A stretch of 26,063 nt of DNA from positions 1 through 26,063 of the forward strand of contig JBGZAX010000041.1 in the NCBI GenBank assembly GCA_041844335.1, read 5' to 3'. The notes below the pieces were generated by a model. It ran no database searches. It saw nothing but the letters and a program-made list of their open reading frames with translations, and was not told where the DNA came from. Of the stretch, positions 1 to 6,478 are shown piece after piece. The translations under genes were made by a program, and so were the position numbers. The first letter of the stretch is position 1, and each line of letters begins with the position of its first letter. Source of the stretch: CAUUFM01 sp041844335 (GTDB lineage Bacteria > Bacillota > Clostridia > Lachnospirales > Lachnospiraceae).

Positions 1-134
1 AATACACTTCTATTATACAATACTGTGTCGCATATTACAACTCTTTATCCTTTTAACAAATATTTTTTATACTTAAATCTCATGATTTGAGGACGAATTT
101 AACTGTAAAATCTTCACCGGGTGCTTTTAATAAT

Positions 135-171
135 GAAAGTGGCGATTTAACTTGTCTTGACAAGCACTTTC
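135..171. repeat. Nested palindrome over the tgt promoter
   Basis: GAAAGTG (135-141) pairs with CACTTTC (165-171). Inside it, CTTGTC (151-156) pairs with GACAAG (159-164) across only 2 nt. The inner palindrome covers the putative -35 TTGACA, which is where a repressor operator would lie. The function is inferred and no known operator was recognised. Confidence 0.4.
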
Positions 172-185
172 TGATAAAGTAAACT
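157..185 (+). promoter_or_regulatory. Putative sigma-A promoter of tgt
   Basis: TTGACA at 157-162 is a perfect -35. After 17 nt comes TAAACT (180-185), a 4/6 match to the -10 consensus. It lies 43 nt upstream of the tgt start, whose Shine-Dalgarno sequence AAGGAG is at 215-220. The weak -10 makes this tentative. I see no gene in the preceding 1-134. Confidence 0.45.
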
Positions 186-228
186 TAAATGCTGTTACAA
201 ATTATAACGAATATAAGGAGCTCAATTA

Positions 229-1362
229 ATGTATAAATTACTTAAAAAAGACGGTTCGGCAAGAAGAGGTCGGCTAAACACCGTGCACGGAGGTATAGAA
301 ACCCCAGTTTTTATGAATGTTGCAACTGCGGGAGCAATTAAGGGAGCCGTGTCCTGTGACGACCTGGAAACCATCAATACTCAGGTAGTGTTGTCAAACA
401 CTTATCATCTGCACGTAAGAACCGGTGATAAGCTGATTAAGGAGCTTGGAGGCCTGCATAGACTTATGAACTGCAAACGTCCTATTCTCACGGATTCAGG
501 CGGGTTTCAGGTGTTTTCTTTAGCATCTCTGAGAAAAATAAAGGAAGAGGGGGTTTATTTTCGCTCTCACATAGACGGTCATAAAATCTTTATGGGTCCT
601 GAAGAAAGTATGAATATTCAGTCAAACTTAGGATCTACTATCGCCATGGCTTTTGATGAATGTCCTCCGGCACTTGCCGACAGAGCTTATATTAAGCCGT
701 CGGTAGACAGAACTACAAGATGGCTTTTACGTTGTAAAAATGAAATTACAAGGCTCAACAGCCTCGATACTACAGTAAATCCGAATCAATTACTTTTCGG
801 AATAAATCAGGGAGGGATATTTAACGATATCAGAATAGAACATGCCAAGACAATAAGTGAGTTTGAACTTGACGGTTATGCGGTAGGAGGCCTTGCTGTC
901 GGAGAGAGCCACGAACAGATGTATGATGTGCTTGATAATGTTGTACCGTATTTGCCGCAGAATAAACCTATATATCTTATGGGTGTGGGCACCCCGTCAA
1001 ATATACTTGAAGCAGTGGACAGGGGTGTTGATTTTTTTGACTGCGTTTACCCGAGCCGAAACGGTCGTCACGGTCAGGTCTATACAAATGCCGGAAAAAT
1101 GAATTTACTAAATGAAAAATTCGCTAAGGATATGCGTCCCATTGACGAAGTCTGTACCTGCCCTACCTGCCGAAGCTATAGCAGAGCCTACATAAGACAC
1201 CTGCTTAAGGCAAAGGAAATGCTGGGCTTAAGGCTTTGCGTACTTCATAATCTGCATTTTTATAATGAGATGATGACAGAAATACGTACAGCCATAGATG
1301 CGGGAAATTTTAAAGAGTACAAACGGAAAAAGCTTGAAAAAATAAATATGAAAAGCTGTTGA
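229..1362 (+). CDS. tgt: tRNA-guanine transglycosylase (Tgt)
   Basis: Exchanges the wobble guanine (position 34) of GUN-anticodon tRNAs for the queuosine precursor preQ1, acting in the cytoplasm. The 377-aa length is usual for bacterial Tgt. Visible family marks are LTDSGGFQVFSL at residues 87-98 with the conserved Asp89, GGLAVGE at 220-226, and FDCVYPSRNGRHG at 270-282 with the expected nucleophile Asp271. The zinc site is Cys309, Cys311, Cys314 and His340. The family usually has PTR where this protein has PSR, a mild change. The start is ATG with AAGGAG 8 nt upstream. No other queuosine gene is visible, though a partner such as queA could lie left of the window. The stop codon overlaps the -35 of the next gene's promoter. 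Confidence 0.97.
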   Translation: MYKLLKKDGSARRGRLNTVHGGIETPVFMNVATAGAIKGAVSCDDLETINTQVVLSNTYHLHVRTGDKLIKELGGLHRLMNCKRPILTDSGGFQVFSLASLRKIKEEGVYFRSHIDGHKIFMGPEESMNIQSNLGSTIAMAFDECPPALADRAYIKPSVDRTTRWLLRCKNEITRLNSLDTTVNPNQLLFGINQGGIFNDIRIEHAKTISEFELDGYAVGGLAVGESHEQMYDVLDNVVPYLPQNKPIYLMGVGTPSNILEAVDRGVDFFDCVYPSRNGRHGQVYTNAGKMNLLNEKFAKDMRPIDEVCTCPTCRSYSRAYIRHLLKAKEMLGLRLCVLHNLHFYNEMMTEIRTAIDAGNFKEYKRKKLEKINMKSC

Positions 1363-1387
1363 CTTTTTATTTCCGAGATATTATAAT
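1359..1387 (+). promoter_or_regulatory. Sigma-A promoter of the THF riboswitch-folT unit
   Basis: TTGACT (1359-1364), a 17-nt spacer and TATAAT (1382-1387). The -35 contains the tgt stop codon (1360-1362), so folT has its own promoter embedded in the end of tgt. The transcript should start near 1394, about 18 nt before the aptamer. Confidence 0.8.
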
Positions 1388-1411
1388 TTTGTCACTATTT
1401 TAATTTTAAAT

Positions 1412-1506
1412 GCAGAGTAGATTTGTGTGCGTTAAGTGCCTTGCGAACGGGGAGTTGTCGCTTGGACGAAAAGATTTGCTTCGGTACACATTTCGCATCC
1501 CGCTGC
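1412..1506 (+). promoter_or_regulatory. Tetrahydrofolate (THF) riboswitch aptamer
   Basis: The segment follows the THF riboswitch consensus in order. It has GCAGAGTAGAT at the 5' end, the conserved GCGTTAAGTGCC (1430-1441), a central GGGGAGTTGTCGC arm, GCTTCGGT, and a 3' CATTTCGCATCCCGCTGC. The terminal stem pairs GCAG (1412-1415) with CTGC (1503-1506). THF riboswitches sense reduced folates and usually repress folate transport or synthesis genes. Its place directly upstream of an ECF S-component gene fits that. Identification rests on reading by eye; a covariance search would settle it. Confidence 0.9.
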
Positions 1507-1684
1507 TATATTCTACGGAAGCTGTCACTTTAATAGTTTATGCTTATATAACCGTTTTATTAATTTAAAAAGGATATATAAGGATAGATTATTATAGTTG
1601 GCACTCTCTTTATTGGCGGTTCATATAATATTCTGCATTGCAATTTAGTAAAATTTAGGTTTAAACTGCAAAGGAGGATATTTT
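1507..1684 (+). other. Long leader between THF aptamer and folT
   Basis: About 165 nt separate the aptamer from the Shine-Dalgarno AAGGAGG (1671-1677). No clear intrinsic terminator is visible. One candidate long-range stem pairs 1545-1554 with 1617-1627 (10 bp, one bulged C). A TATAAT at 1624-1629 has only TTGGCA (1598-1603) at a poor 20-nt spacing, so a second promoter is uncertain. The switching mechanism is not evident from sequence. Confidence 0.4.
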
Positions 1685-2227
1685 ATGAAAAACTATTTTT
1701 TAAATTGCAAAGCATCTTATTTGGAGCTTAAAAAAACAAGAAGCATAGTAACAATGGCATTGTTGCTTGCAATGTCTATAGTGGTAAGCTCTTTCCGTAT
1801 TCGATTATTTCCCTATCTTCACATCGGCTTTTCATCACTGGTCAATCAATACGCCTATCTCCTGATAGGTCCTACGGCAGGCACCATATTCGGTGCTGTT
1901 ATTCATTTGCTTAAAGAACTGATTATGCCGTCAGGTACCTTCAACCTGCTTTTTACAATCTCACCGGTATTGGCAGGCTTTATCTACGGCAGCTTCTATT
2001 ACAACAGAAAAGTGAGTATAGCCAATTGCCTTGCCGCAAATTTTATGGTAAAGCTTATTTGTAATGTTATAATCAACACACTTTTATTAGCGTTTTCACA
2101 AGGTCGAGCCGTTATGGTAATACTGCCTGTAAGAGCCTTAAAAAATCTTATTCAATGGCCCGTCGACTCAATATTATTTTATATGCTTGCGAAGATTATG
2201 GAAACCCTTAAGACAAGAAAGGCATAG
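1685..2227 (+). CDS. folT: ECF transporter S component, folate-specific (FolT)
   Basis: Membrane substrate-binding subunit of an energy-coupling factor importer, which would use the shared EcfA/A'/T module (not in this window). The 180-aa length and about six hydrophobic segments are typical of S components. The N-terminal part carries the TMALLLAMSIVV segment (residues 23-34) used by this superfamily to dock the T subunit. It is followed by a glycine/proline-rich region (LLIGPTAGTIFGAVIHLLKE) common in FolT-like proteins. The folate assignment leans on the THF riboswitch upstream; from the protein alone I would only say ECF S component. The start is ATG with AAGGAGG 7 nt upstream. After the stop, only a weak AT-rich inverted repeat (2235-2240 with 2266-2271) could serve as an end signal. 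Confidence 0.87.
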   Translation: MKNYFLNCKASYLELKKTRSIVTMALLLAMSIVVSSFRIRLFPYLHIGFSSLVNQYAYLLIGPTAGTIFGAVIHLLKELIMPSGTFNLLFTISPVLAGFIYGSFYYNRKVSIANCLAANFMVKLICNVIINTLLLAFSQGRAVMVILPVRALKNLIQWPVDSILFYMLAKIMETLKTRKA

Positions 2228-2316
2228 ATATATTACACAAAATAAATGTAAACTTATATAGTAAATTGTGTGTTTAAACGTATTTTAAAGGTATGCTGTT
2301 TGATACATCAAATCCA

Positions 2317-2345
2317 TTGATTTTTTGGTACTTAATTGCTATAAT
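2317..2345 (+). promoter_or_regulatory. Sigma-A promoter of the hydrogenase gene
   Basis: TTGATT (2317-2322), 17-nt spacer, TATAAT (2340-2345), preceded by a TG extended -10. It lies 50 nt upstream of the hydrogenase ATG, so that gene can be expressed independently of folT. Confidence 0.75.
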
Positions 2346-2395
2346 CTTGTAACTGATTTAAGAATTTTTGTTGGCTTTGAAAGGAGAAATCGGAT

Positions 2396-3904
2396 ATGAG
2401 AGGACTTGATACACCTGTTACCAAAATAAGACACAATGTATTTGTGGAGGTTGCAAGGACAGCCTTTGAAATAGATCCTGAAAATCTTATAAATTCCATA
2501 GAAAAAATTCCATACAATGTTTCTCCGGGAGATATGCCCTCATACAGGGACAGTATATATCAGGAGCGTGCCATAGCATCGGAAAGGGTTCGTCTGGCTA
2601 TGGGTATGTCGTTGCGTCCTGAAGATAGGCCCGTACATATTACCGACGGTATAAAGGAAAGCAATATTTCCGCCAAATATTATGAGCCTCCGCTAATGCA
2701 GGTTATTCCCTCTGCATGTGAGGCATGTGATCATAATAAATATGAGGTAAGCAATATGTGTAAGGGCTGCGTAGCACATCCATGTATGCAGGTTTGCCCT
2801 AAACACTGTTTATCCTTTGTAAACGGCAAATCTTTTATCGACCAGAGTAAGTGTATAAAGTGCGGCAGATGTAAGGCTGCCTGCCCTTATGATGCTATCG
2901 CTAAGAAAATGCGCCCCTGTACCCTTGCCTGCGGAGTGGATGCGATCGGAAGTGACAGCAACGGCAGAGCTCAAATCGGGGATAAATGTGTATCCTGCGG
3001 TATGTGCATGGTAGCCTGTCCATTCGGTGCAATAGCGGATAAATCGCAAATTTTTCAACTTATTCGCTGCCTTAAGGAAGAAAAAAACAGCGTAATAGCG
3101 GAGATTGCTCCCGCTTTTATAGGACAATTCGGAGATAAATGTACCCCAAAGGTGATAAAGGAGGCTCTTTTAATGCTTGGCTTTGATGAAGCGTATGAGG
3201 TAGCTTTGGGTGCAGATATCGGCTGTATATCAGAAGCAAAGCACTATGCCGAAAAGGTGTACACAGGAGAGCTCCCCGTTCTTCTTACCTCCTGCTGCCC
3301 CGCCTGGTCCATGCTTGCTAAAAATCAATTTCCTGAGCTTAACAGGAGTGTATCAATGGAATTAACCCCTATGGTAGCCACGGCTCGTAGCATAAAAAAG
3401 AAACACCCTAATTCAAAAGTGGTCTTTATAGGTCCCTGTGCGGCTAAAAAGCTTGAGGCTATGCGCACCTCTATAAGGAGTGATGTCGACTTTGTTATTA
3501 CATTTGAGGAATTAAATGCGATATTTGAGGCGAAAGGAATAGATCTTGAAAATATAGCGGGCGAATCATCATTTCACGATGCCACCGGCGCCGGACGCGG
3601 GTATGCGATATCGGGCGGGGTGGCTAATGCAATTCAAAAATGCGTCGAGGAATATTATCCCGATATTGAATTTAAATCTCAGCATGTGGAAAGCCTTGCT
3701 GAATGTAAAAAAATATTGCAGTTGGCAAAGGTCGGAAAAATGGACGGATATTTAATTGAGGGAATGGCGTGTCCCGGCGGCTGTGTCGCCGGAGCAGGCA
3801 CCATTATCCCTGTGGAAAAGGCTAAAAATAACGTGAATAAAATGGTAAAAGCATCTACGAAAAATGTTCCGCCTAAGGAATTGGAAGAGATTGTATTAGA
3901 TTAG
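2396..3904 (+). CDS. [FeFe] hydrogenase, group B type
   Basis: Catalyses reversible proton reduction to H2, probably with ferredoxin, in the cytoplasm. An N-terminal region of about 105 residues precedes a cysteine-rich iron-sulfur region. This holds a CxxC/CxxC-type cluster of cysteines at 108-138, CIKCGRCKAACPYD (153-166) and CVSCGMCMVACPFG (198-211). The H-cluster motifs follow: L1 TSCCPAW (298-304), L2 GPCAAKKLEA (346-355) and L3 EGMACPGGC (455-463), giving Cys301, Cys348, Cys459 and Cys463 as ligands and Cys300 as the usual proton-transfer cysteine. The GPC form of L2 and the domain layout fit the group B family rather than classic group A (MPC). Maturases HydE/F/G are not in the window. 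The start is ATG with AAGGAG 9 nt upstream. The 3' end overlaps the convergent kinase gene by 9 nt. Confidence 0.92.
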   Translation: MRGLDTPVTKIRHNVFVEVARTAFEIDPENLINSIEKIPYNVSPGDMPSYRDSIYQERAIASERVRLAMGMSLRPEDRPVHITDGIKESNISAKYYEPPLMQVIPSACEACDHNKYEVSNMCKGCVAHPCMQVCPKHCLSFVNGKSFIDQSKCIKCGRCKAACPYDAIAKKMRPCTLACGVDAIGSDSNGRAQIGDKCVSCGMCMVACPFGAIADKSQIFQLIRCLKEEKNSVIAEIAPAFIGQFGDKCTPKVIKEALLMLGFDEAYEVALGADIGCISEAKHYAEKVYTGELPVLLTSCCPAWSMLAKNQFPELNRSVSMELTPMVATARSIKKKHPNSKVVFIGPCAAKKLEAMRTSIRSDVDFVITFEELNAIFEAKGIDLENIAGESSFHDATGAGRGYAISGGVANAIQKCVEEYYPDIEFKSQHVESLAECKKILQLAKVGKMDGYLIEGMACPGGCVAGAGTIIPVEKAKNNVNKMVKASTKNVPPKELEEIVLD

Positions 3905-5347
3905 AATTTCATCACTGATGTCGCTTCTTAACTTTATGCAAAATTTTGCTCCGCCCTCATCTGCATTGACTGCTGTAAGCTTTCCATGCATATATTGAGT
4001 GGCGGTGGCAGCTATAGAAAGCCCCAGCCCGAAATTCCCCTGTTTCCCCTTATAGAACTTATCAAAAATATGTTCCAAATCTTCATCGGCAAAGCCTTCT
4101 CCATCATCTATTATAGTAATTACAGCCATATCTCCCTCTATTTTTGTAGATACGAAAACACGGGTCTTGGCATACCTTATACAATTGGATATAATATTCA
4201 ATACCACCTGCGACAGCAGGGTCTCATCGACATAGGCTATAACGGAGCTTGCCATATATGTATCTATTCTGATGTTATGTTTCATTGCCATTCCGTTTAT
4301 ATTTTGGATAAAATCAAGCATAAGGTTTGTAATATTGGTCGGCTTTAATTTTATACTGTTAGACTGGTTCTCAATTCTTGATAGAGTCAACAGCTCGTCT
4401 ACCAGCTTTTTCATTCTGATACTTTCCTGCTTTATAATAGTGGCTGCGCTCACAGGATCCGCCACTATCCTGTTTTCTATACCCTCTGCATAGCCTTGAA
4501 TCGACATTAACGGAGTCCTAAGCTCGTGGGAGGCATTTTGCAAAAACTCCTTTTGAACACGCTCCGCTTGTCTAAGTCTTGTGGACATATCGTTAAGACT
4601 TGTGGATAACCTTAATATTTCATTAGAGCTGTCAAAAATAGGCACATCGACAAACTGTCCGTTACCTATCTTAATAGCCATATCGGCAGCACTTGTAATC
4701 GGACTGCTTATTCTCTTTGAGAGCCTTGCAAACACATAAATTGCGAATACAACCACAATTAACATCGTGACTAAAAGCCATATATTTAAAAGTGAAATCA
4801 TATCGTCAAAGCTTCTTGTGTTAGACACAAAAAGCATGGTAACGTTCGGAAAATCTTTAAATTTTTCAAGCTTCGTCGCAGTTAAATAATAGGTCACTCC
4901 GTCAATTTTTCTTATATGAACCTTATCATCCGTGGGAATAGCCGCAATATCAATTTTTTGAGTATCACTGTAGCTGATAAGGCTGTTATTAAAATCCTTA
5001 GGATAAACAACCCTGCCCTTATGCACCAATATAAACTCAGTATTTCCTGACAATCTGCTCGCAGTAAGAGCTGAAATCATAAGCTTTGCAGTATCAATTA
5101 CAGAGTGTTTTTTCAGATCCGTTCCCTCCTCGGTCTTTTCTGCAAGGGCGGCGTTCATAAGAGAATAGGCGGTACTCCTTGTGGTTATCAGCTCCGTTCT
5201 TGTAGTTCTGTCCACATACAAATTTATTACAATATTGAAAATAACAATTATCATCGCAGGCAAAAATATTGCAATCACCATAAATGGCGCCAAAATCTGA
5301 CTTCTAATCGTTCTTAGTCTTAGCTTGTTTTTTCTTTGCGACTGCAT
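3896..5347 (-). CDS. Sensor histidine kinase (HAMP-HisKA-HATPase)
   Basis: Membrane sensor kinase of a two-component system. One membrane segment lies near residues 19-45 and a second near 187-207, enclosing an extracellular sensor region of about 140 residues. A HAMP domain follows (about 208-260). The HisKA domain contains FLQNASHELRTPL with phospho-acceptor His274. The ATPase domain shows the N box NIISN (384-388), DDGEGF (414-419) and GNFGLGLSIA (437-446). The 483-aa length is normal. The gene starts inside the regulator gene (28-nt overlap) with GGAGG 13 nt upstream, so the two are translationally coupled. The signal is unknown. Divergence from the surface-protein gene hints at envelope control, which is inference only. 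Confidence 0.93.
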   Translation of the reverse strand: MQSQRKNKLRLRTIRSQILAPFMVIAIFLPAMIIVIFNIVINLYVDRTTRTELITTRSTAYSLMNAALAEKTEEGTDLKKHSVIDTAKLMISALTASRLSGNTEFILVHKGRVVYPKDFNNSLISYSDTQKIDIAAIPTDDKVHIRKIDGVTYYLTATKLEKFKDFPNVTMLFVSNTRSFDDMISLLNIWLLVTMLIVVVFAIYVFARLSKRISSPITSAADMAIKIGNGQFVDVPIFDSSNEILRLSTSLNDMSTRLRQAERVQKEFLQNASHELRTPLMSIQGYAEGIENRIVADPVSAATIIKQESIRMKKLVDELLTLSRIENQSNSIKLKPTNITNLMLDFIQNINGMAMKHNIRIDTYMASSVIAYVDETLLSQVVLNIISNCIRYAKTRVFVSTKIEGDMAVITIIDDGEGFADEDLEHIFDKFYKGKQGNFGLGLSIAATATQYMHGKLTAVNADEGGAKFCIKLRSDISDEILI

Positions 5348-6084
5348 TTTCTTTTTTTATCCTCCGGTGCGACTAAATCTTCTTTTTTCTCCTCCAGCTC
5401 TAACCTGAACCCGTGTCCCCATACGGATTTTATCAAAACATTGCTGTTATTTTCCGTCAATTTTTTACGCAGCCTCTTTACTAAATCGTCAGTTGCTCTG
5501 CTATCAACGTCAAAATCATACTGCCATACATTTTTCAACAGCTCGTCACGTGATACCGCCTTTTCCTTATTATGTATCATATATGCCATAAATGACAACT
5601 CTGTCGGAGTAAAATCTATAAATTCACCATTTTTGGAAACTCTTTTATTGTGTGTATCCATTTCAAGATCTCCGTAAACTAAAATATTATTATCGGCAAG
5701 CGTGTTTATATTATGCTCAAGTTCAATCCTGCGAAAAATTGATTTCACTCTTGCGACAAGCTCCATAGGAGAAAAGGGCTTTGCAAGATAGTCGTCACTT
5801 CCCATGGTGATACCCGTAATTCTGTCAAGTTCGGAATCTCTTGCGGAAACTATTATAATAGGAACATTATGTTTTTCTCTAATCATTGAGCAAAGGCTCA
5901 AGCCGTCCGTTCCGCTCATCATGATATCTAAAATAATCATGTCAGACGGCTCATTGCCAAAATATTCATACAATGAATCTCCGTTTTCAAAACCCATTAC
6001 ATCATAACCCTCGTTTTTTAAAAACATAGTCATAAGATCTCTTATATTTTTTTCATCATCTGCCAGGTAAATTTTCTTTTTCAA
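5320..6084 (-). CDS. OmpR/PhoB-family response regulator
   Basis: DNA-binding partner of the overlapping histidine kinase. The receiver domain (1-118) has acidic residues Asp9-Asp10, phospho-acceptor Asp53 in ILDIMM, and Lys102 in LAKPF. A winged-helix domain follows (about 130-228), with the typical FTPTELSFM and DDLVKRLRKK segments. The last 26 residues form an unusual Lys/Glu-rich tail after the normal end of the domain, coded by the region overlapping the kinase start. The start codon is TTG (6082-6084) with AAAGGAGAG 8 nt upstream; no better start exists. A consensus promoter lies at 6126-6154. It probably controls its own operon and perhaps the divergent surface-protein gene. Confidence 0.94.
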   Translation of the reverse strand: MKKKIYLADDEKNIRDLMTMFLKNEGYDVMGFENGDSLYEYFGNEPSDMIILDIMMSGTDGLSLCSMIREKHNVPIIIVSARDSELDRITGITMGSDDYLAKPFSPMELVARVKSIFRRIELEHNINTLADNNILVYGDLEMDTHNKRVSKNGEFIDFTPTELSFMAYMIHNKEKAVSRDELLKNVWQYDFDVDSRATDDLVKRLRKKLTENNSNVLIKSVWGHGFRLELEEKKEDLVAPEDKKRKCSRKEKTS

Positions 6085-6125
6085 AATATCCGCTCTCCTT
6101 TGCTATTATATTTAGAATTAATATA

Positions 6126-6154
6126 ATGATATAACAGCGCTTTTTTCTTGTCAA
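6126..6154 (-). promoter_or_regulatory. Sigma-A promoter of the two-component operon
   Basis: Read on the minus strand: TTGACA (6154-6149), 17-nt spacer, TATCAT (6131-6126). It stands 41 nt upstream of the regulator's TTG start and is divergent from the promoter at 6212-6240. Confidence 0.75.
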
Positions 6155-6211
6155 TATTTTACTATAAGCTCACAATATATTCAATTTCCTTAAATTAATT
6201 ACCTAAAATAC

Positions 6212-6240
6212 TTGATAAATTTACAAAAAAATGGTATAAA
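6212..6240 (+). promoter_or_regulatory. Sigma-A promoter of the c-di-GMP riboswitch leader
   Basis: TTGATA (6212-6217), 17-nt spacer, TATAAA (6235-6240). It predicts a transcript start near 6246-6248, giving a leader of about 230 nt before the surface-protein ATG. A second isolated TATAAT at 6314-6319 lacks a good -35 and could be an activator-dependent alternative. Confidence 0.65.
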
Positions 6241-6245
6241 ATAAT

Positions 6246-6313
6246 CGTAGATAATGTTCGATTTAAAAACATTTAATCATCTACGGCATCTGCGATTAAA
6301 TGCGTGATCGAAC
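6246..6313 (+). repeat. Three interlocked inverted repeats upstream of the riboswitch
   Basis: Three exact complementary pairs share 68 nt. CGTAGAT (6246-6252) pairs with ATCTACG (6279-6285). GTTCGAT (6256-6262) pairs with ATCGAAC (6307-6313). CATTTAATC (6270-6278) pairs with GATTAAATG (6294-6302). The second and third are nested and form a hairpin. The first crosses both, so it either excludes them or makes a pseudoknot with the 9-bp stem, with no nucleotide between the two helices. No T-run follows, so it is not a terminator. It could be a folded RNA at the 5' end of the leader or a set of DNA operators. Confidence 0.6.
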
Positions 6314-6363
6314 TATAATCTAAGACTCAATAATCTAAAAAAAATGAAAATGCAATGAAAGGA

Positions 6364-6457
6364 GAGTGTAAATGAGGGCAAACCGATAGAAATATCGGGA
6401 CGCAAAGCTTCGAGCCTAAGCCAATTTTTGGTATGGCGGTCGAGCTGCAATTTCACT
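6364..6457 (+). promoter_or_regulatory. Cyclic di-GMP-I (GEMM-I) riboswitch aptamer
   Basis: The conserved core is present in order. It shows GGGCAAACC (6376-6384), the P2 hairpin GATA-GAAA-TATC (6385-6396) with its GAAA tetraloop, GGGACGCAAAGC (6397-6408), CCTAAG (6415-6420), the inner CCAA/TTGG stem (6421-6431) and the receptor strand TATGGCGG (6432-6439). P1 pairs 6365-6374 with 6448-6457 (8 pairs, 2 mismatches). The class binds c-di-GMP, and ligand binding stabilises P1. It sits 21 nt before the start codon of a surface-protein gene, a common target class. Recognised by eye; a GEMM covariance search would confirm it. Confidence 0.93.
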
Positions 6458-6477
6458 TCATAAAAGGAGGAAATTGC
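6447..6477 (+). promoter_or_regulatory. Anti-P1 hairpin over the ribosome binding site
   Basis: GCAATTTC (6447-6454) is perfectly complementary to GAAATTGC (6470-6477). The Shine-Dalgarno AGGAGG (6465-6470) sits in the 15-nt loop and first base pair, directly before ATG 6479. The 5' arm is also the 3' strand of aptamer P1, so the two folds exclude each other. Ligand-bound P1 would free the ribosome site, which predicts translation turned on by c-di-GMP. Confidence 0.65.
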
Positions 6478-6478
6478 T

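Noticed and set aside
1598..1629. TTGGCA/TATAAT as a second folT promoter bypassing the riboswitch
   Set aside because: The spacing is 20 nt, outside the usual 16-18. It is kept only as a remark in the leader entry.
2235..2279. Inverted repeat ACACAA/TTGTGT after folT as a terminator
   Set aside because: The stem is short and AT-rich with a long loop and no T-run, so it is too weak to call.
6372..6389. A five-codon ATG frame after a GGAG-like site inside the riboswitch, as a leader peptide
   Set aside because: It lies wholly within conserved aptamer sequence that is explained by the riboswitch fold.
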